Assembly (NCBI RefSeq): GCF_009900765.1
Contig: NZ_JAAABL010000009.1
Span: 28,232 to 92,231 of the forward strand
Source of the DNA: Rhodovarius lipocyclicus
GTDB taxonomy: Bacteria; Pseudomonadota; Alphaproteobacteria; Acetobacterales; Acetobacteraceae
Length of the DNA stretch: 64,000 nt
Direction: 5' to 3'
Positions 34,611 to 42,278 of the stretch are shown here, in pieces; the stretch's first letter is position 1, and every line of letters begins with the position of its first letter. The notes beneath the pieces were generated by a model. It worked only from the letters and a program-made list of their open reading frames with translations. It was not told where the DNA came from and searched no databases. The translations under genes and the position numbers were made by a program.

Positions 34611-35657
34611 CTATCGCTCGCACCGGATGAACATGGTGGACCGGTGCGCCACATCGCCCACATCGGCCGCGCTCATCTCCGCCCCCCGGCTTTCGGCCCG
34701 CTGCGGCGTGATCTGCGCGCGCTGCAAAAAGTTCAGCGCCGCTTCCAGCCGCACCGCGAAGTTCACGTTCTGGGCGATGTCGCCCGTGCGTTCGGCCACG
34801 CGCTGCGCGTTCAGCTTGGCCACCACCACGCCCACCAGGTGGCCGTGCATGTCCAGCAGCGGCCCGCCGGAATTGCCCGGCTGCACCTCGGCCGAGATCT
34901 GGATCTGGTTCTGGTTGTCACCCAGCCCGGCCAGCCCGTTCACCTCGCCCCGCGTCAGCTTGGGGTCGGAGGACAGCAGCCCCGCCAGCGGGAAGCCATA
35001 GGCGATCACCCCATCCCCGCGTCGCAGGGCGGGGGCGGCGCGGAAGGACAGCACCGGCGCGTTCAGCCCCGGCACGGTCAGCAGCGCCAGATCCATCTGC
35101 GCATCCACCCGTGCGGGCGGCACGGCGGCCAGCCAGCGGCCCTCGGGCGTGCGCACGATGATGCGGTTGCAGCCGTTCACCACATGCTCATTGGTCATCA
35201 CCCGCTCGGGCGCGGCCATGAAGCCGCTGCCGGTGGACACGCGCTGGGCGTTGCGATTGGGCTCGGCGGGGCGGGCATTGGCGGGGGGCGCGGCGGGCGG
35301 CTGGGGGGCCGCGGCCTCACGCGGTTCCAGGGTGCGGTTGGCGCAGACATCCTGGTTGCGCAGCACCGATTCCCGCCCATCGGCCAGCACCAGCCGCAGG
35401 TCGAAGCGGCAGGCGGCGGCATCGGTCGGCGTCACGCGGAAGCCGGCATTGGGCGGCAGCGGGCGGCCCGGCGTCAGCAGGGAATTGCCCCAGTCGCCCC
35501 CATTGCCGCGCGGGGTGCGCACGGCGAACAGGCCCGTGGCGTCCTGCCCGGTGCGGTTCACCACCCGGAAACCGGGCTGGTCCTGGGCCAAGGCGTGGTG
35601 GGCCAGGGCCGCGGTGCTGGCCAGCAGCAGGGCGGCGAAAACGGCGCGGCGGAACAT
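34611..35657 (-). CDS. Secreted trypsin-like serine protease
   Basis: 348 residues. The signal peptide MFRRAVFAALLLASTAALAHHALA precedes an N-terminal beta domain of about 95 residues (FRVVNRTGQDATGLFAVRTP) and a Pro/Ala linker. The protease domain has His158 in TNEHVV, Asp189 in AQMDLALL and Ser263 in QPGNSGGPLL, a complete triad. There is no PDZ domain, so it is not a standard DegP. Its start overlaps the stop of the upstream Fe-S protein gene by one base (TGATG), implying co-expression with the formate dehydrogenase accessory region. Its substrate is unknown. Confidence 0.85.
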   Translation of the reverse strand: MFRRAVFAALLLASTAALAHHALAQDQPGFRVVNRTGQDATGLFAVRTPRGNGGDWGNSLLTPGRPLPPNAGFRVTPTDAAACRFDLRLVLADGRESVLRNQDVCANRTLEPREAAAPQPPAAPPANARPAEPNRNAQRVSTGSGFMAAPERVMTNEHVVNGCNRIIVRTPEGRWLAAVPPARVDAQMDLALLTVPGLNAPVLSFRAAPALRRGDGVIAYGFPLAGLLSSDPKLTRGEVNGLAGLGDNQNQIQISAEVQPGNSGGPLLDMHGHLVGVVVAKLNAQRVAERTGDIAQNVNFAVRLEAALNFLQRAQITPQRAESRGAEMSAADVGDVAHRSTMFIRCER

Positions 35658-37651
35658 CAATGCTTCGTCTCCTCTCCGTCGCGGAGGTAATCCTCCGTCG
35701 TCCGGGTCTCGGGGCGCGTGGTGCCGGCATAGGGGTCGATGCCCCCCAATGTCGCCTCGATCACGCGGCAATCCTCACACAGCTCCAGCACCGCCAGGTG
35801 CTTGGGGTTCTGGAACATCCAGTGGCCGCTGGCCGAGAGCTTCCGCTTCACCCGCTCCACGCTGCTGCGGGTGCCGAAGGGCTTGCCGCAGCGGTTGCAG
35901 GGCATGGGTTCCTCGCGCTTCACCAATTGCGGCTCGCGCGCCTCGGGGGCGAAGTTCAGGCGGGGTTCCAGGGTGATCACCTTCTCCGGGCAGGTGGCGG
36001 CGCACAGGCCGCACTGCACGCAGGCATCCTCCAGGAAGGTCAGCTCCGGCCGGTCCGGGTTGGCGCGGAAGGCGCCGACCGGGCAGACCATGGTGCAGGC
36101 CAGGCACAGGGTGCAGTCCTCGGCCTTCACCTGGGCCGCGCCGAAGCCCGCCAGCGCCGGCAGGGGCAGGGTGGGGATGGCGCTGCCGCTGGCCACATGC
36201 AGCGCCCGCAGCGCGCGCAGCGCCACCTCTCGCGGGGCGCCGAGCGGCAGGGATTCGTCGGGCTTCCACAGCGCCTTCAGCCGCAACCCCGCCAGCGCCT
36301 CACCCACCGAGAACGGGTCGTCCGTCTCGATCGCCGCCGCGCGTTCGCCGAGGCCAAGGCCCCGGGTGACGGCGTTCAGCGTCTCGATATTGCGCAGCAC
36401 GCCCTCGGCCCCCTCCGGCCTGCGGGCGGGCAGCAGCAGGCGCAGCCCGGCGGCGCCCCAGGCGGTGGCGGCGGCCAGGATGGACAGGTCGATCTGCGTC
36501 ACCTCATTCACCCGCACCGGGATGACGCGGGCCGGCAGCCCGTCGCCATGGCGGGCCAGCGCGTCGATCAGCGCCTCGCCCTGTTCGGCGTGGAACAGCA
36601 GCACCGGGTGCTCGCCGCCGGCCGCGCGGAAGGCCGTCAGCGCCGCGCGGATGCGCGCGCCCACCGCCTCGGCCGGCGGCAGGGCATAGCGCGCGGCCCC
36701 GGTCGGGCAGACGGCGGCGCAGGAACCGCAGCCGGCGCAGATCTCGGCCGAGATCGCCACGCTGTCCTTGCCCGGGGTGATGGCGCCGGTCGGGCAGACA
36801 TCCAGGCAGCGGGTGCAGGCGGTGCGCCGGTTACGCGCATGGGCGCAGAGGTTCTCGGTGAAGGTGACGAAGCGCGGCTTCTCGAAGGTGCCGACCAGGG
36901 ATTGCGCGCGCAGCACCGCCTCCAGCACCGCGGCCGGGTTGGCGGGGTCGGCGCGCAGATAGCCCTCGCGGGTTTCATGGAACAGCGGCGTGCCGCCGGT
37001 CAGGTCCAGCACGATGTCGCAGCGGCTGCGCGCGCCATCCTTGGCCTGCCCCCAGCGGAAGCTGGCGCGGGAGGACGGGATGGGCGCCGCATAGCCATTC
37101 ACCACCAGCTCGAACTGCCCCAGCCACCCGGTGGCCTGCGCCACGCGCCCGGCCAGGATGGGAAAGGGCGTGGCGCGGGGCGGCTGCACTTCCTCCTGCC
37201 CGGTCAGCAGCAGGGTGATGTCCAGCGTATCCGCCAGGCGGGTGGCGGCCTGGATGGCGGCCTCGTCGCGGCCCAGCACCAGGCACACGCCCTGGCTTTC
37301 CAGCCCCAGCACGGGGGTGGAGGGCATGGGCACCTGCGCCATGGCCAGCAGCGCCGCCATCTTGGCCGAGGCCGCCCGCCCCTCCTTCGCCCAGCCCGCC
37401 TGTTCGCGGATGTTGACGAAGGTGATGTCGGCCTCGCTCTCCTCCGCCTCCTGCTCGAAGACCGGGGCTTCCTGGGTGCAGGCGACGGTGATGGGCCGGC
37501 CTTCCTCCAGCGCCGCCTGGAAGCGGTCGAGCTGGGAACGGCACAGATGCTCGGCGCCGCGCAGTTCCACCCCCGGGCAGCCGCGTCTGATGGTGGCCAG
37601 CTCCGGCTCCATCGTGTCCTCGCAACTGCAAATGAAGGCGATCCGGGTCAT
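35657..37651 (-). CDS. Formate dehydrogenase-associated polyferredoxin (4Fe-4S binding protein)
   Basis: 664 residues from the ATG at 37651. The N-terminal 270 residues begin MTRIAFICSCEDTMEPE and contain several cysteines but no obvious cofactor site. Two di-cluster ferredoxin modules follow: CTRCLDVCPTGAITPG with CAGCGSCAAVCPTGA near residue 300, and CTLCLACTMVCPVGA with CVQCGLCAATCPEKV near residue 550. The C-terminal region has a CNRCGKPF and CEDC zinc-ribbon-like pair. Such proteins accompany this formate dehydrogenase type in alphaproteobacteria, probably in electron transfer or enzyme maturation. It is divergent from the accessory operon, with only 63 bp between starts. Confidence 0.8.
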   Translation of the reverse strand: MTRIAFICSCEDTMEPELATIRRGCPGVELRGAEHLCRSQLDRFQAALEEGRPITVACTQEAPVFEQEAEESEADITFVNIREQAGWAKEGRAASAKMAALLAMAQVPMPSTPVLGLESQGVCLVLGRDEAAIQAATRLADTLDITLLLTGQEEVQPPRATPFPILAGRVAQATGWLGQFELVVNGYAAPIPSSRASFRWGQAKDGARSRCDIVLDLTGGTPLFHETREGYLRADPANPAAVLEAVLRAQSLVGTFEKPRFVTFTENLCAHARNRRTACTRCLDVCPTGAITPGKDSVAISAEICAGCGSCAAVCPTGAARYALPPAEAVGARIRAALTAFRAAGGEHPVLLFHAEQGEALIDALARHGDGLPARVIPVRVNEVTQIDLSILAAATAWGAAGLRLLLPARRPEGAEGVLRNIETLNAVTRGLGLGERAAAIETDDPFSVGEALAGLRLKALWKPDESLPLGAPREVALRALRALHVASGSAIPTLPLPALAGFGAAQVKAEDCTLCLACTMVCPVGAFRANPDRPELTFLEDACVQCGLCAATCPEKVITLEPRLNFAPEAREPQLVKREEPMPCNRCGKPFGTRSSVERVKRKLSASGHWMFQNPKHLAVLELCEDCRVIEATLGGIDPYAGTTRPETRTTEDYLRDGEETKH

Positions 37652-37714
37652 GTGGTTTCCAGGGCTGAGACCGCTGCCTATATCGGGCTGGCCTGGCCTC
37701 GGGAACAGGGACCC

Positions 37715-38389
37715 ATGTTGCAACTGCCCAGCCTTTTCCGCCCCGTGCCCTTGCGAGAGGGGCAGGATGCGCTGCTGACGGCCGCCGGCCTGGCGCCGGA
37801 GGAAGGGCCGCCCGCGCCCTCACGCGGGGCGGGCACGCTGTGTTTCGTGCGCTCCGCCGCGCGGGCGGAGGTGGCGGTGGTGCTGGAACCCGACATGCCG
37901 CTGGCGCAGGCGCGGATCGCCCGCCACGTGGCCGCGAACGCCCTGGCCGACGCGCTGGTGGTGCTGGGCCCGCCCGAATTGCCGGTGGAACTGCGTTGGG
38001 ATGGCGGGGTGGTGCTGAACCAGGGGCTGGTGGGCCGGCTGCGCATGCTGGCCGCCCCCTGCGCGCCCGGGGAGGTGCCGGACTGGCTGGTGGTGGGGTT
38101 CGAATGCCGTCTGGCCTTCCCGCCCGGCCATGAATCCGGCCTGCTGCCCGGCGAAACCGCCCTGGCCGAGGAAGGCTATGACGATGTGGACGCCCTGGCC
38201 GTGACCGATGCCTGGGCGCGGCATTTCCTCTCCGGGCTGGATGAGTGGCAGGCGCGCGGCCCGCACAAGGCGTTCCGCAACCTGCTGGCCCGCCTGCTGG
38301 ACCATGCGGGGGAAAAGCGCGGCATCGACCCCGCCACCGGCGGGCTGGTGCTGGAACGCGACGGCGTGCGAGAGGTGGTGCCATTGTGA
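37715..38389 (+). CDS. Biotin/lipoate protein ligase-like protein, probably degenerate
   Basis: 224 residues from the ATG at 37715, inside a much longer spurious frame. The fold resembles biotin/lipoate ligases: AVVLEPDMPLAQARIARHVAANALADAL, then WDGGVVLNQGLVGRLRMLAA and WLVVGFECRL. The catalytic Lys normally found in the K-W-P-N-D and K-x-x-G-I-L segments is not seen; the corresponding parts read ELRWDGG and GLVGRLR. The homologues sit in formate dehydrogenase clusters, so a maturation role without ligation is plausible. First gene of the plus-strand accessory run; GTGA overlap with the next. Confidence 0.7.
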   Translation: MLQLPSLFRPVPLREGQDALLTAAGLAPEEGPPAPSRGAGTLCFVRSAARAEVAVVLEPDMPLAQARIARHVAANALADALVVLGPPELPVELRWDGGVVLNQGLVGRLRMLAAPCAPGEVPDWLVVGFECRLAFPPGHESGLLPGETALAEEGYDDVDALAVTDAWARHFLSGLDEWQARGPHKAFRNLLARLLDHAGEKRGIDPATGGLVLERDGVREVVPL

Positions 38390-38916
38390 CGCATCTGCCC
38401 CGCACCCTCCGCCTCGACCTGTCGGACACGCTGATCTTCCCCGCCGCCGCCGAGCCGGGGGAATGGGCCGTGCCCGGGGGCTTCTGCTTCTGGGACGACA
38501 CGGAGGCGACCCTGCAGGGCAAGCGCCGCCAGGCCTTCCGCGCCGGCTTCCTGGGGCTGGCCAGCTTCGGCTGGTCCACGCTGGTGGAGGTGGTGGCCGC
38601 GACCGCCGAACAGCGCGCCGCCGCCCTGGCCGCGCTGGCCGCGCATATCCACACGGCCTATGGCGCGCCGGACCTGGCCGCCGCCGGGGCCGCCGCCGCC
38701 GAGGAGATCGGCTTCGCCGAGACCCTGTGCCAGGACCACGCCCCTGGCACCGTGCTGGCGCTGGAACGCGGCATGGAGGGCGGGGAGGTGCGGGAGCGCT
38801 TCCGCACCCTGCACCGCCGCGCCGAACCCCCGCGCGGGCCCATGCACAGCCTGCCCGTCTTCGCGATCGCCGAGGTGGACGAAGCCGTGGAACACCCGGA
38901 CCTGACCAAGCTATGA
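38386..38916 (+). CDS. DUF6505-type formate dehydrogenase cluster protein
   Basis: 176 residues with a GTG start that overlaps the preceding stop by 4 bp. It begins VTHLPRTLRLDLSDTLIFPAAAEPGEWAVPGGFCFWD and includes GKRRQAFRAGFLGLASFGWSTLVEVVAAT. There is no signal peptide or membrane segment. Its function is unknown; the assignment rests on remembered family features and on position between the ligase-like and DUF6352-like genes. The conserved order suggests that it helps assemble or insert the cofactor of the formate dehydrogenase. Confidence 0.7.
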   Translation: MTHLPRTLRLDLSDTLIFPAAAEPGEWAVPGGFCFWDDTEATLQGKRRQAFRAGFLGLASFGWSTLVEVVAATAEQRAAALAALAAHIHTAYGAPDLAAAGAAAAEEIGFAETLCQDHAPGTVLALERGMEGGEVRERFRTLHRRAEPPRGPMHSLPVFAIAEVDEAVEHPDLTKL

Positions 38917-39935
38917 GCCTCACCCTTGCCCCCGGCGATTTCTGGATCGCCTCCGGCCATCACCTGTGCGACCGCGACGCGGACGGGCGCCTGCTGCCCA
39001 CGCCCGACCTGTGGCGCGCCTTCCTGGCCCGGCCGGAGCTGGTGCCGCCCGAGGAAGCCTGCGACGCCGAGCGCGCCCTGCACGCGGCGCTGCTGGCGGA
39101 CCCGCTGGCCCAGGCCAGCCCGGCGGCGCTCGCTGACCCCGACGCGCGGGAGAATTGGGAGGTGTTCCTGGCCTTCCGCGACCGCGTGCTGCGCCATGCC
39201 AGCATCGAGGCCGCCTGGTGCGCCCTGTTCCGGGAGGGGGTGGCGGGCGTGCCGCCGATCTTCCTGCAGATGCTGACGCATCTGGTCGCCCGTGCGGCGC
39301 TGGAGGGCGTGACCGACCCGCACATCCTGCGCGCGGGGGAGGTTCTGTTCCGCCCGCAGCGCGTGGCCATCACCCAGGGCGCCACGCTGCTGGCCGACCA
39401 GGAGATCGTGGACGCCCGCGCCGCCGATGGCGACCTGGGCGCGCTCGGCCGCCTGCTGACCGAGGCCGGGGCCGCCCCGCGCGAGGTGGAGCTGGACGTG
39501 ATGTCCGACGCCAGCGCGCCGCAATACTGGGCGCGGTCGGACGCGCATGATTTCGCGCTGGACATCGCGGAGGGGCGCGACGGCCAGGCGGCCCTGGCCC
39601 GCGCGTTGGAACGCTTCCTGGGCCATGTGCTGGGCCTGGCGGTCAGCATCACCCCCGCCGCGGTCATCGAGGACGCCCACTGGTCCTGGCATGTGGGGCT
39701 GGATGCGGAGGCCACGCGCATCGCCAACGGGCTGTGGGAGGGGAAGAAGGTGCCCCAGGCGGACCTCGCGCGCATCATGTGGCTGGGGGTGCTGCGCTTC
39801 GATGATGAAAGCCGGGTGCTGAAAAAGCAGCATGGCAAGCCCTGCTATCTGGCGCTGGCGATGGACAAGGCCCAGGTGATCAGGATGAAGCCGCAGAACC
39901 TGGTCACCGGCCTGCCGCTGGAAGCGGTGCAATGA
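38913..39935 (+). CDS. DUF6352-type formate dehydrogenase cluster protein
   Basis: 340 residues from the ATG at 38913, overlapping the previous gene by 4 bp. It begins MSLTLAPGDFWIASGHHLCDRDADGRLLPTPDLWRAFLARPEL. Other marked segments are DVMSDASAPQYWARSDAHDFALDI and EDAHWSWHVGLDAEATRIANGLWEG. It appears soluble and cytoplasmic, and no catalytic motif is recognised. Position within an overlapping gene chain links it to formate dehydrogenase biogenesis. Confidence 0.7.
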   Translation: MSLTLAPGDFWIASGHHLCDRDADGRLLPTPDLWRAFLARPELVPPEEACDAERALHAALLADPLAQASPAALADPDARENWEVFLAFRDRVLRHASIEAAWCALFREGVAGVPPIFLQMLTHLVARAALEGVTDPHILRAGEVLFRPQRVAITQGATLLADQEIVDARAADGDLGALGRLLTEAGAAPREVELDVMSDASAPQYWARSDAHDFALDIAEGRDGQAALARALERFLGHVLGLAVSITPAAVIEDAHWSWHVGLDAEATRIANGLWEGKKVPQADLARIMWLGVLRFDDESRVLKKQHGKPCYLALAMDKAQVIRMKPQNLVTGLPLEAVQ

Positions 39936-40441
39936 GCGTTCCCCCGCATGCCAGCATCCTGGTGGGCGTGCTGGCGGAACGCCGCCCGGCCACCAGCCGC
40001 TGGGCCGACCATGTCTGGGCCGTGACCGACGTGCTGCTGGACCCGCCGGAGCTGGCCCCCTGGACCGTGCTGCATGAGGAGGACGGCACCACCCGCTTCT
40101 TCGCCGGCACGGCGGAGCTGGAATTCTTCCGCACCGAGACCGACAACCTGAAGCACAATATCGAAGCGCCGGACCCGCGCATCTGGGTGGTGCTGCGCCC
40201 CACCGAGGCCGCGCCCGGCATGCTGCTGCAGAAGGTGACGGTGGACCCGGGGGAGGCGCATCTGTTCGCCGATGTGGGCCAGGACCAGCTGGAATCCCTG
40301 GCCCTGCCCGCGCCGCTGCTGGGGGCCATGCGGGCCTTCGTCGCGCGCCATCACCAGGAACGCCAGTTCTTCAAGCGCAAGCGCGACCGGGCGGACCCGG
40401 AGGCGCTGGGCCGGCGCGTGATGGACCTGGACGATGAGTGA
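39932..40441 (+). CDS. DUF3305 protein of the formate dehydrogenase cluster
   Basis: 169 residues. The DUF3305 pattern is LVGVLAERRPATSRWADHVWAVTDVLLDPPELAPWTVLHEEDGTTRFFAGTAELEFFRTETDNLKHNIE, beta-rich and with conserved Trp residues. It occurs with molybdenum formate dehydrogenase genes in alphaproteobacteria; the function is unknown. It overlaps the neighbours by 4 bp upstream and 8 bp downstream. Confidence 0.82.
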   Translation: MSVPPHASILVGVLAERRPATSRWADHVWAVTDVLLDPPELAPWTVLHEEDGTTRFFAGTAELEFFRTETDNLKHNIEAPDPRIWVVLRPTEAAPGMLLQKVTVDPGEAHLFADVGQDQLESLALPAPLLGAMRAFVARHHQERQFFKRKRDRADPEALGRRVMDLDDE

Positions 40442-41072
40442 GGACAGCTTCCTGTCCCGCTGGTCCCGCCGCAAGCGGGGGGTGGAGGTGGCGGAGCCGG
40501 AACCGAAGCCGGAACCGCGGGCCGCCGTGGCGGTCCCGGCGCCCGAGCCGGTGGCCGAGGCAGCGCCGGAGCCCGAGTTCGACCCCGCCACCCTGCCGGA
40601 TATCGAGACCCTGACGGCCGAGAGCGATTTCGCCCAGTTCCTGCAAAAGGGCGTGCCGGAGGCCCTGAAGCGCCTGGCGATGCGTCGCGCCTGGAGCCTG
40701 GACCCGGTGATCCGGGATTTTGTCGGCCCGGCGGATTATGCCTGGGACTTCAACGCGCCGGATGGCGTGCCGGGCTTCGCGCTGACCCTGGGCGGGGATG
40801 CCAAGCGCCTGCTGGCCCATGCCATCGGCAAGCTGGAGGAATTCGACGCCGAGGCCGCGAAGGCCCGCGGCGAGGAAATTACGCAGTCGGAACATATGCC
40901 GGAGGAAGCGCCGGAACCCCCTGAGATGCCCCCTGAGATGACAGAACCCGTGCGGCTTTCCCCCCCGGAAGCCGAGCCCGAGCCCCCCGAGCCCCCGGCT
41001 TTTTCACCCGAACCCGCCGAGCCCCGGCCGGTGCCGGTGCGCCGCCGCCATGGCGGGGCGCTGCCGGAGTAG
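40434..41072 (+). CDS. DUF3306 protein of the formate dehydrogenase cluster
   Basis: 212 residues. It begins MSEDSFLSRWSRRKRGVEVAE, the usual DUF3306 opening, followed by a Pro/Glu-rich spacer, a conserved core (LPDIETLTAESDFAQFLQKGVPEALKRLAMRRAWSLDPVIRDFVGPADYAWDFN), and a disordered acidic, Pro-rich tail. Function unknown. It overlaps the DUF3305 gene by 8 bp and is the last gene before the AT-rich regulatory region at 41090-41229. Confidence 0.83.
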   Translation: MSEDSFLSRWSRRKRGVEVAEPEPKPEPRAAVAVPAPEPVAEAAPEPEFDPATLPDIETLTAESDFAQFLQKGVPEALKRLAMRRAWSLDPVIRDFVGPADYAWDFNAPDGVPGFALTLGGDAKRLLAHAIGKLEEFDAEAAKARGEEITQSEHMPEEAPEPPEMPPEMTEPVRLSPPEAEPEPPEPPAFSPEPAEPRPVPVRRRHGGALPE

Positions 41073-41133
41073 GGGCCAACCTGCTCTACCATCAGCAAAA
41101 TGAGGAATGAGCCTCCCCGACAGTAATTGCAGT

Positions 41134-41148
41134 TAATAATCATTATCA
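41134..41148. promoter_or_regulatory. Fur-like box upstream of the formate dehydrogenase structural genes
   Basis: TAATAATCATTATCA matches the 7-1-7 Fur consensus TGATAATnATTATCA at 13 of 14 defined positions. It lies inside a longer palindrome-like stretch (CAGTTAAT at 41130-41137 and ATTAACTG at 41149-41156) in an otherwise GC-rich genome. It is 82 bp before the likely start of the chaperone gene. Binding by Fur or a Fur-family relative is an inference. Confidence 0.5.
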
Positions 41149-41165
41149 ATTAACTGGATCATCTT

Positions 41166-41219
41166 GTGCAGTGCAATGAAACTGCACCGATTCTTGACCT
41201 CTGTGCAAAGATATTGCAC
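41166..41219. promoter_or_regulatory. Two GTGCA palindromes before the HTH-TorD gene
   Basis: Palindrome 1 is GTGCAGT (41166-41172) and ACTGCAC (41181-41187) with an 8-base spacer. Palindrome 2 is GTGCAA (41203-41208) and TTGCAC (41214-41219) with a 5-base spacer. A further GTGCA is at 41171. If translation starts at 41230 these lie 11-64 bases upstream, where a repressor would act. The downstream protein has its own DNA-binding domain. Confidence 0.5.
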
Positions 41220-41229
41220 TGAATCCCGG

Positions 41230-42048
41230 GTGGACACGCAGTCATATCAGATCGGGACCGACGCCGCCGTGGCCGCCGCCGGCGGCATCGACGCCTTCCA
41301 GGCCAAGGTGGGGATCTCCCGCCGCACGGTCTTCGTGTGGAAGCAGCAGGGCATCCCGGCCGAGCGTGCCCCGGAAATCGAGGCCCTGACCGGCGTTCCC
41401 CGCCACATCCTGCGCCCCGACCTGTGGCCCAGCCCCGCCGACGGCACCCCCGAGGCTGATGCCGTGACGGAAAACCGCGCCGGCGCCTTCGCCTTGCTGG
41501 GCGCGCTGCTGGCGGGTGAGCCCGACCGCGCCCTGTTGCGCCAGGTGGGCCTGCTGCAGGGTGGGGAAAGCGCGATCGGCCAGGCCATCGGCGAACTCGC
41601 CGCCGCCGCGCGCAACGCCAGCCCCCGCGCGCTGGAGCGCGAGTATTTCGACCTGTTCATCGGCGTCGGCCGGGGCGAGATCCTGCCCTATGCCAGCTAC
41701 TACCTGACCGGCTTCCTGCACGAACGCCCGCTGGCCGAACTGCGCGCCACGCTGGAGGCGCTGGGCGTGCGGCGCCTGGATGGCGTGCCGGAGCCCGAGG
41801 ATCACATCGCCTTCGCCTGCGAGACGATGGCCGGGCTGCTGCGCGGCGACATCGCCGCCATCCCCGGCATGGGTCCCGACGAATTTTCCGCGAAGCACAT
41901 CCGCCCCTGGGCCGGCCGCCTGTTCGCCGACCTGCTGGCGAGCCAGCGCGCGGATTTCTACCGGGCGGTGGGCGGCTTCGGCCGCGCGCTGCTGGATATC
42001 GAGAACGCGGCGGCAGCCTTGCCCGCCGAAACCGGAGCCACGCCATGA
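41230..42048 (+). CDS. YdaS/Cro-type HTH fused to TorD/DmsD-family chaperone
   Basis: 272 residues from the GTG at 41230; an ATG at 41176 and a GTG at 41164 are in frame but would place palindromic DNA inside the gene. Residues about 10-65 (AVAAAGGIDAFQAKVGISRRTVFVWKQQGIPAERAPEIEALTGVPRHILRPDLWP) match YdaS/Cro-like helix-turn-helix proteins. Residues about 75-265 are a TorD-type chaperone, with YASYYLTGFLHE and EPEDHIAFACETMAGLL. The chaperone part should bind the FdhA Tat signal and aid molybdenum cofactor insertion. The N-terminal DNA-binding domain is unusual and suggests autoregulation. It overlaps the next gene by 4 bp. Confidence 0.82.
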   Translation: MDTQSYQIGTDAAVAAAGGIDAFQAKVGISRRTVFVWKQQGIPAERAPEIEALTGVPRHILRPDLWPSPADGTPEADAVTENRAGAFALLGALLAGEPDRALLRQVGLLQGGESAIGQAIGELAAAARNASPRALEREYFDLFIGVGRGEILPYASYYLTGFLHERPLAELRATLEALGVRRLDGVPEPEDHIAFACETMAGLLRGDIAAIPGMGPDEFSAKHIRPWAGRLFADLLASQRADFYRAVGGFGRALLDIENAAAALPAETGATP

Positions 42049-42266
42049 GCCAAGCCGAAAAACCCAAGGACGAGCGCCGCGGCTTCCTGAAGGTGCTGGG
42101 CATCGGCACCGCCGCCGCCGTGGTGGCCGACAGCGCCTTGGCGCAACGCGCCGACAGCGTGCCCGGCGCCGAGGCCCGCAAGGAAAACCCGGCCCAGCGC
42201 GTGGCCGCCCGCTACAACCCCAACAGCCCCGACGTGCAGGCTTTCTACCGCACGAACCGGTACTGA
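42045..42266 (+). CDS. Small twin-arginine formate dehydrogenase-region protein
   Basis: 73 residues. ERRGFLKVLGIGTAAAVVADSALAQ is a twin-arginine signal. The rest is a short conserved tail ending NPNSPDVQAFYRTNRY. This is the family known as 'formate dehydrogenase region TAT target', found directly before fdhA. It may be a small accessory subunit or escort the enzyme through Tat; the role is not established. It overlaps the chaperone gene by 4 bp and precedes fdhA by 12 bp. Confidence 0.88.
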   Translation: MSQAEKPKDERRGFLKVLGIGTAAAVVADSALAQRADSVPGAEARKENPAQRVAARYNPNSPDVQAFYRTNRY

Positions 42267-42278
42267 GGAGGCCCGCCC

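Noticed and set aside
35660..37714. Upstream extension of the ligase-like gene (frame open from 35660)
   Set aside because: It is antisense to the polyferredoxin gene with its clear CxxCxxC motifs; the ATG at 37715 begins the recognisable protein.
40434..41072. DUF3306 gene considered as a TonB-like protein because of its Pro/Glu-rich tail
   Set aside because: There is no N-terminal membrane anchor or TonB C-terminal domain; the opening and core fit DUF3306 and the cluster context.
41194..41222. TTGACC as the -35 of a promoter directly before the HTH-TorD gene
   Set aside because: No acceptable -10 element lies at 16-18 bp spacing, so the promoter position was left undefined.
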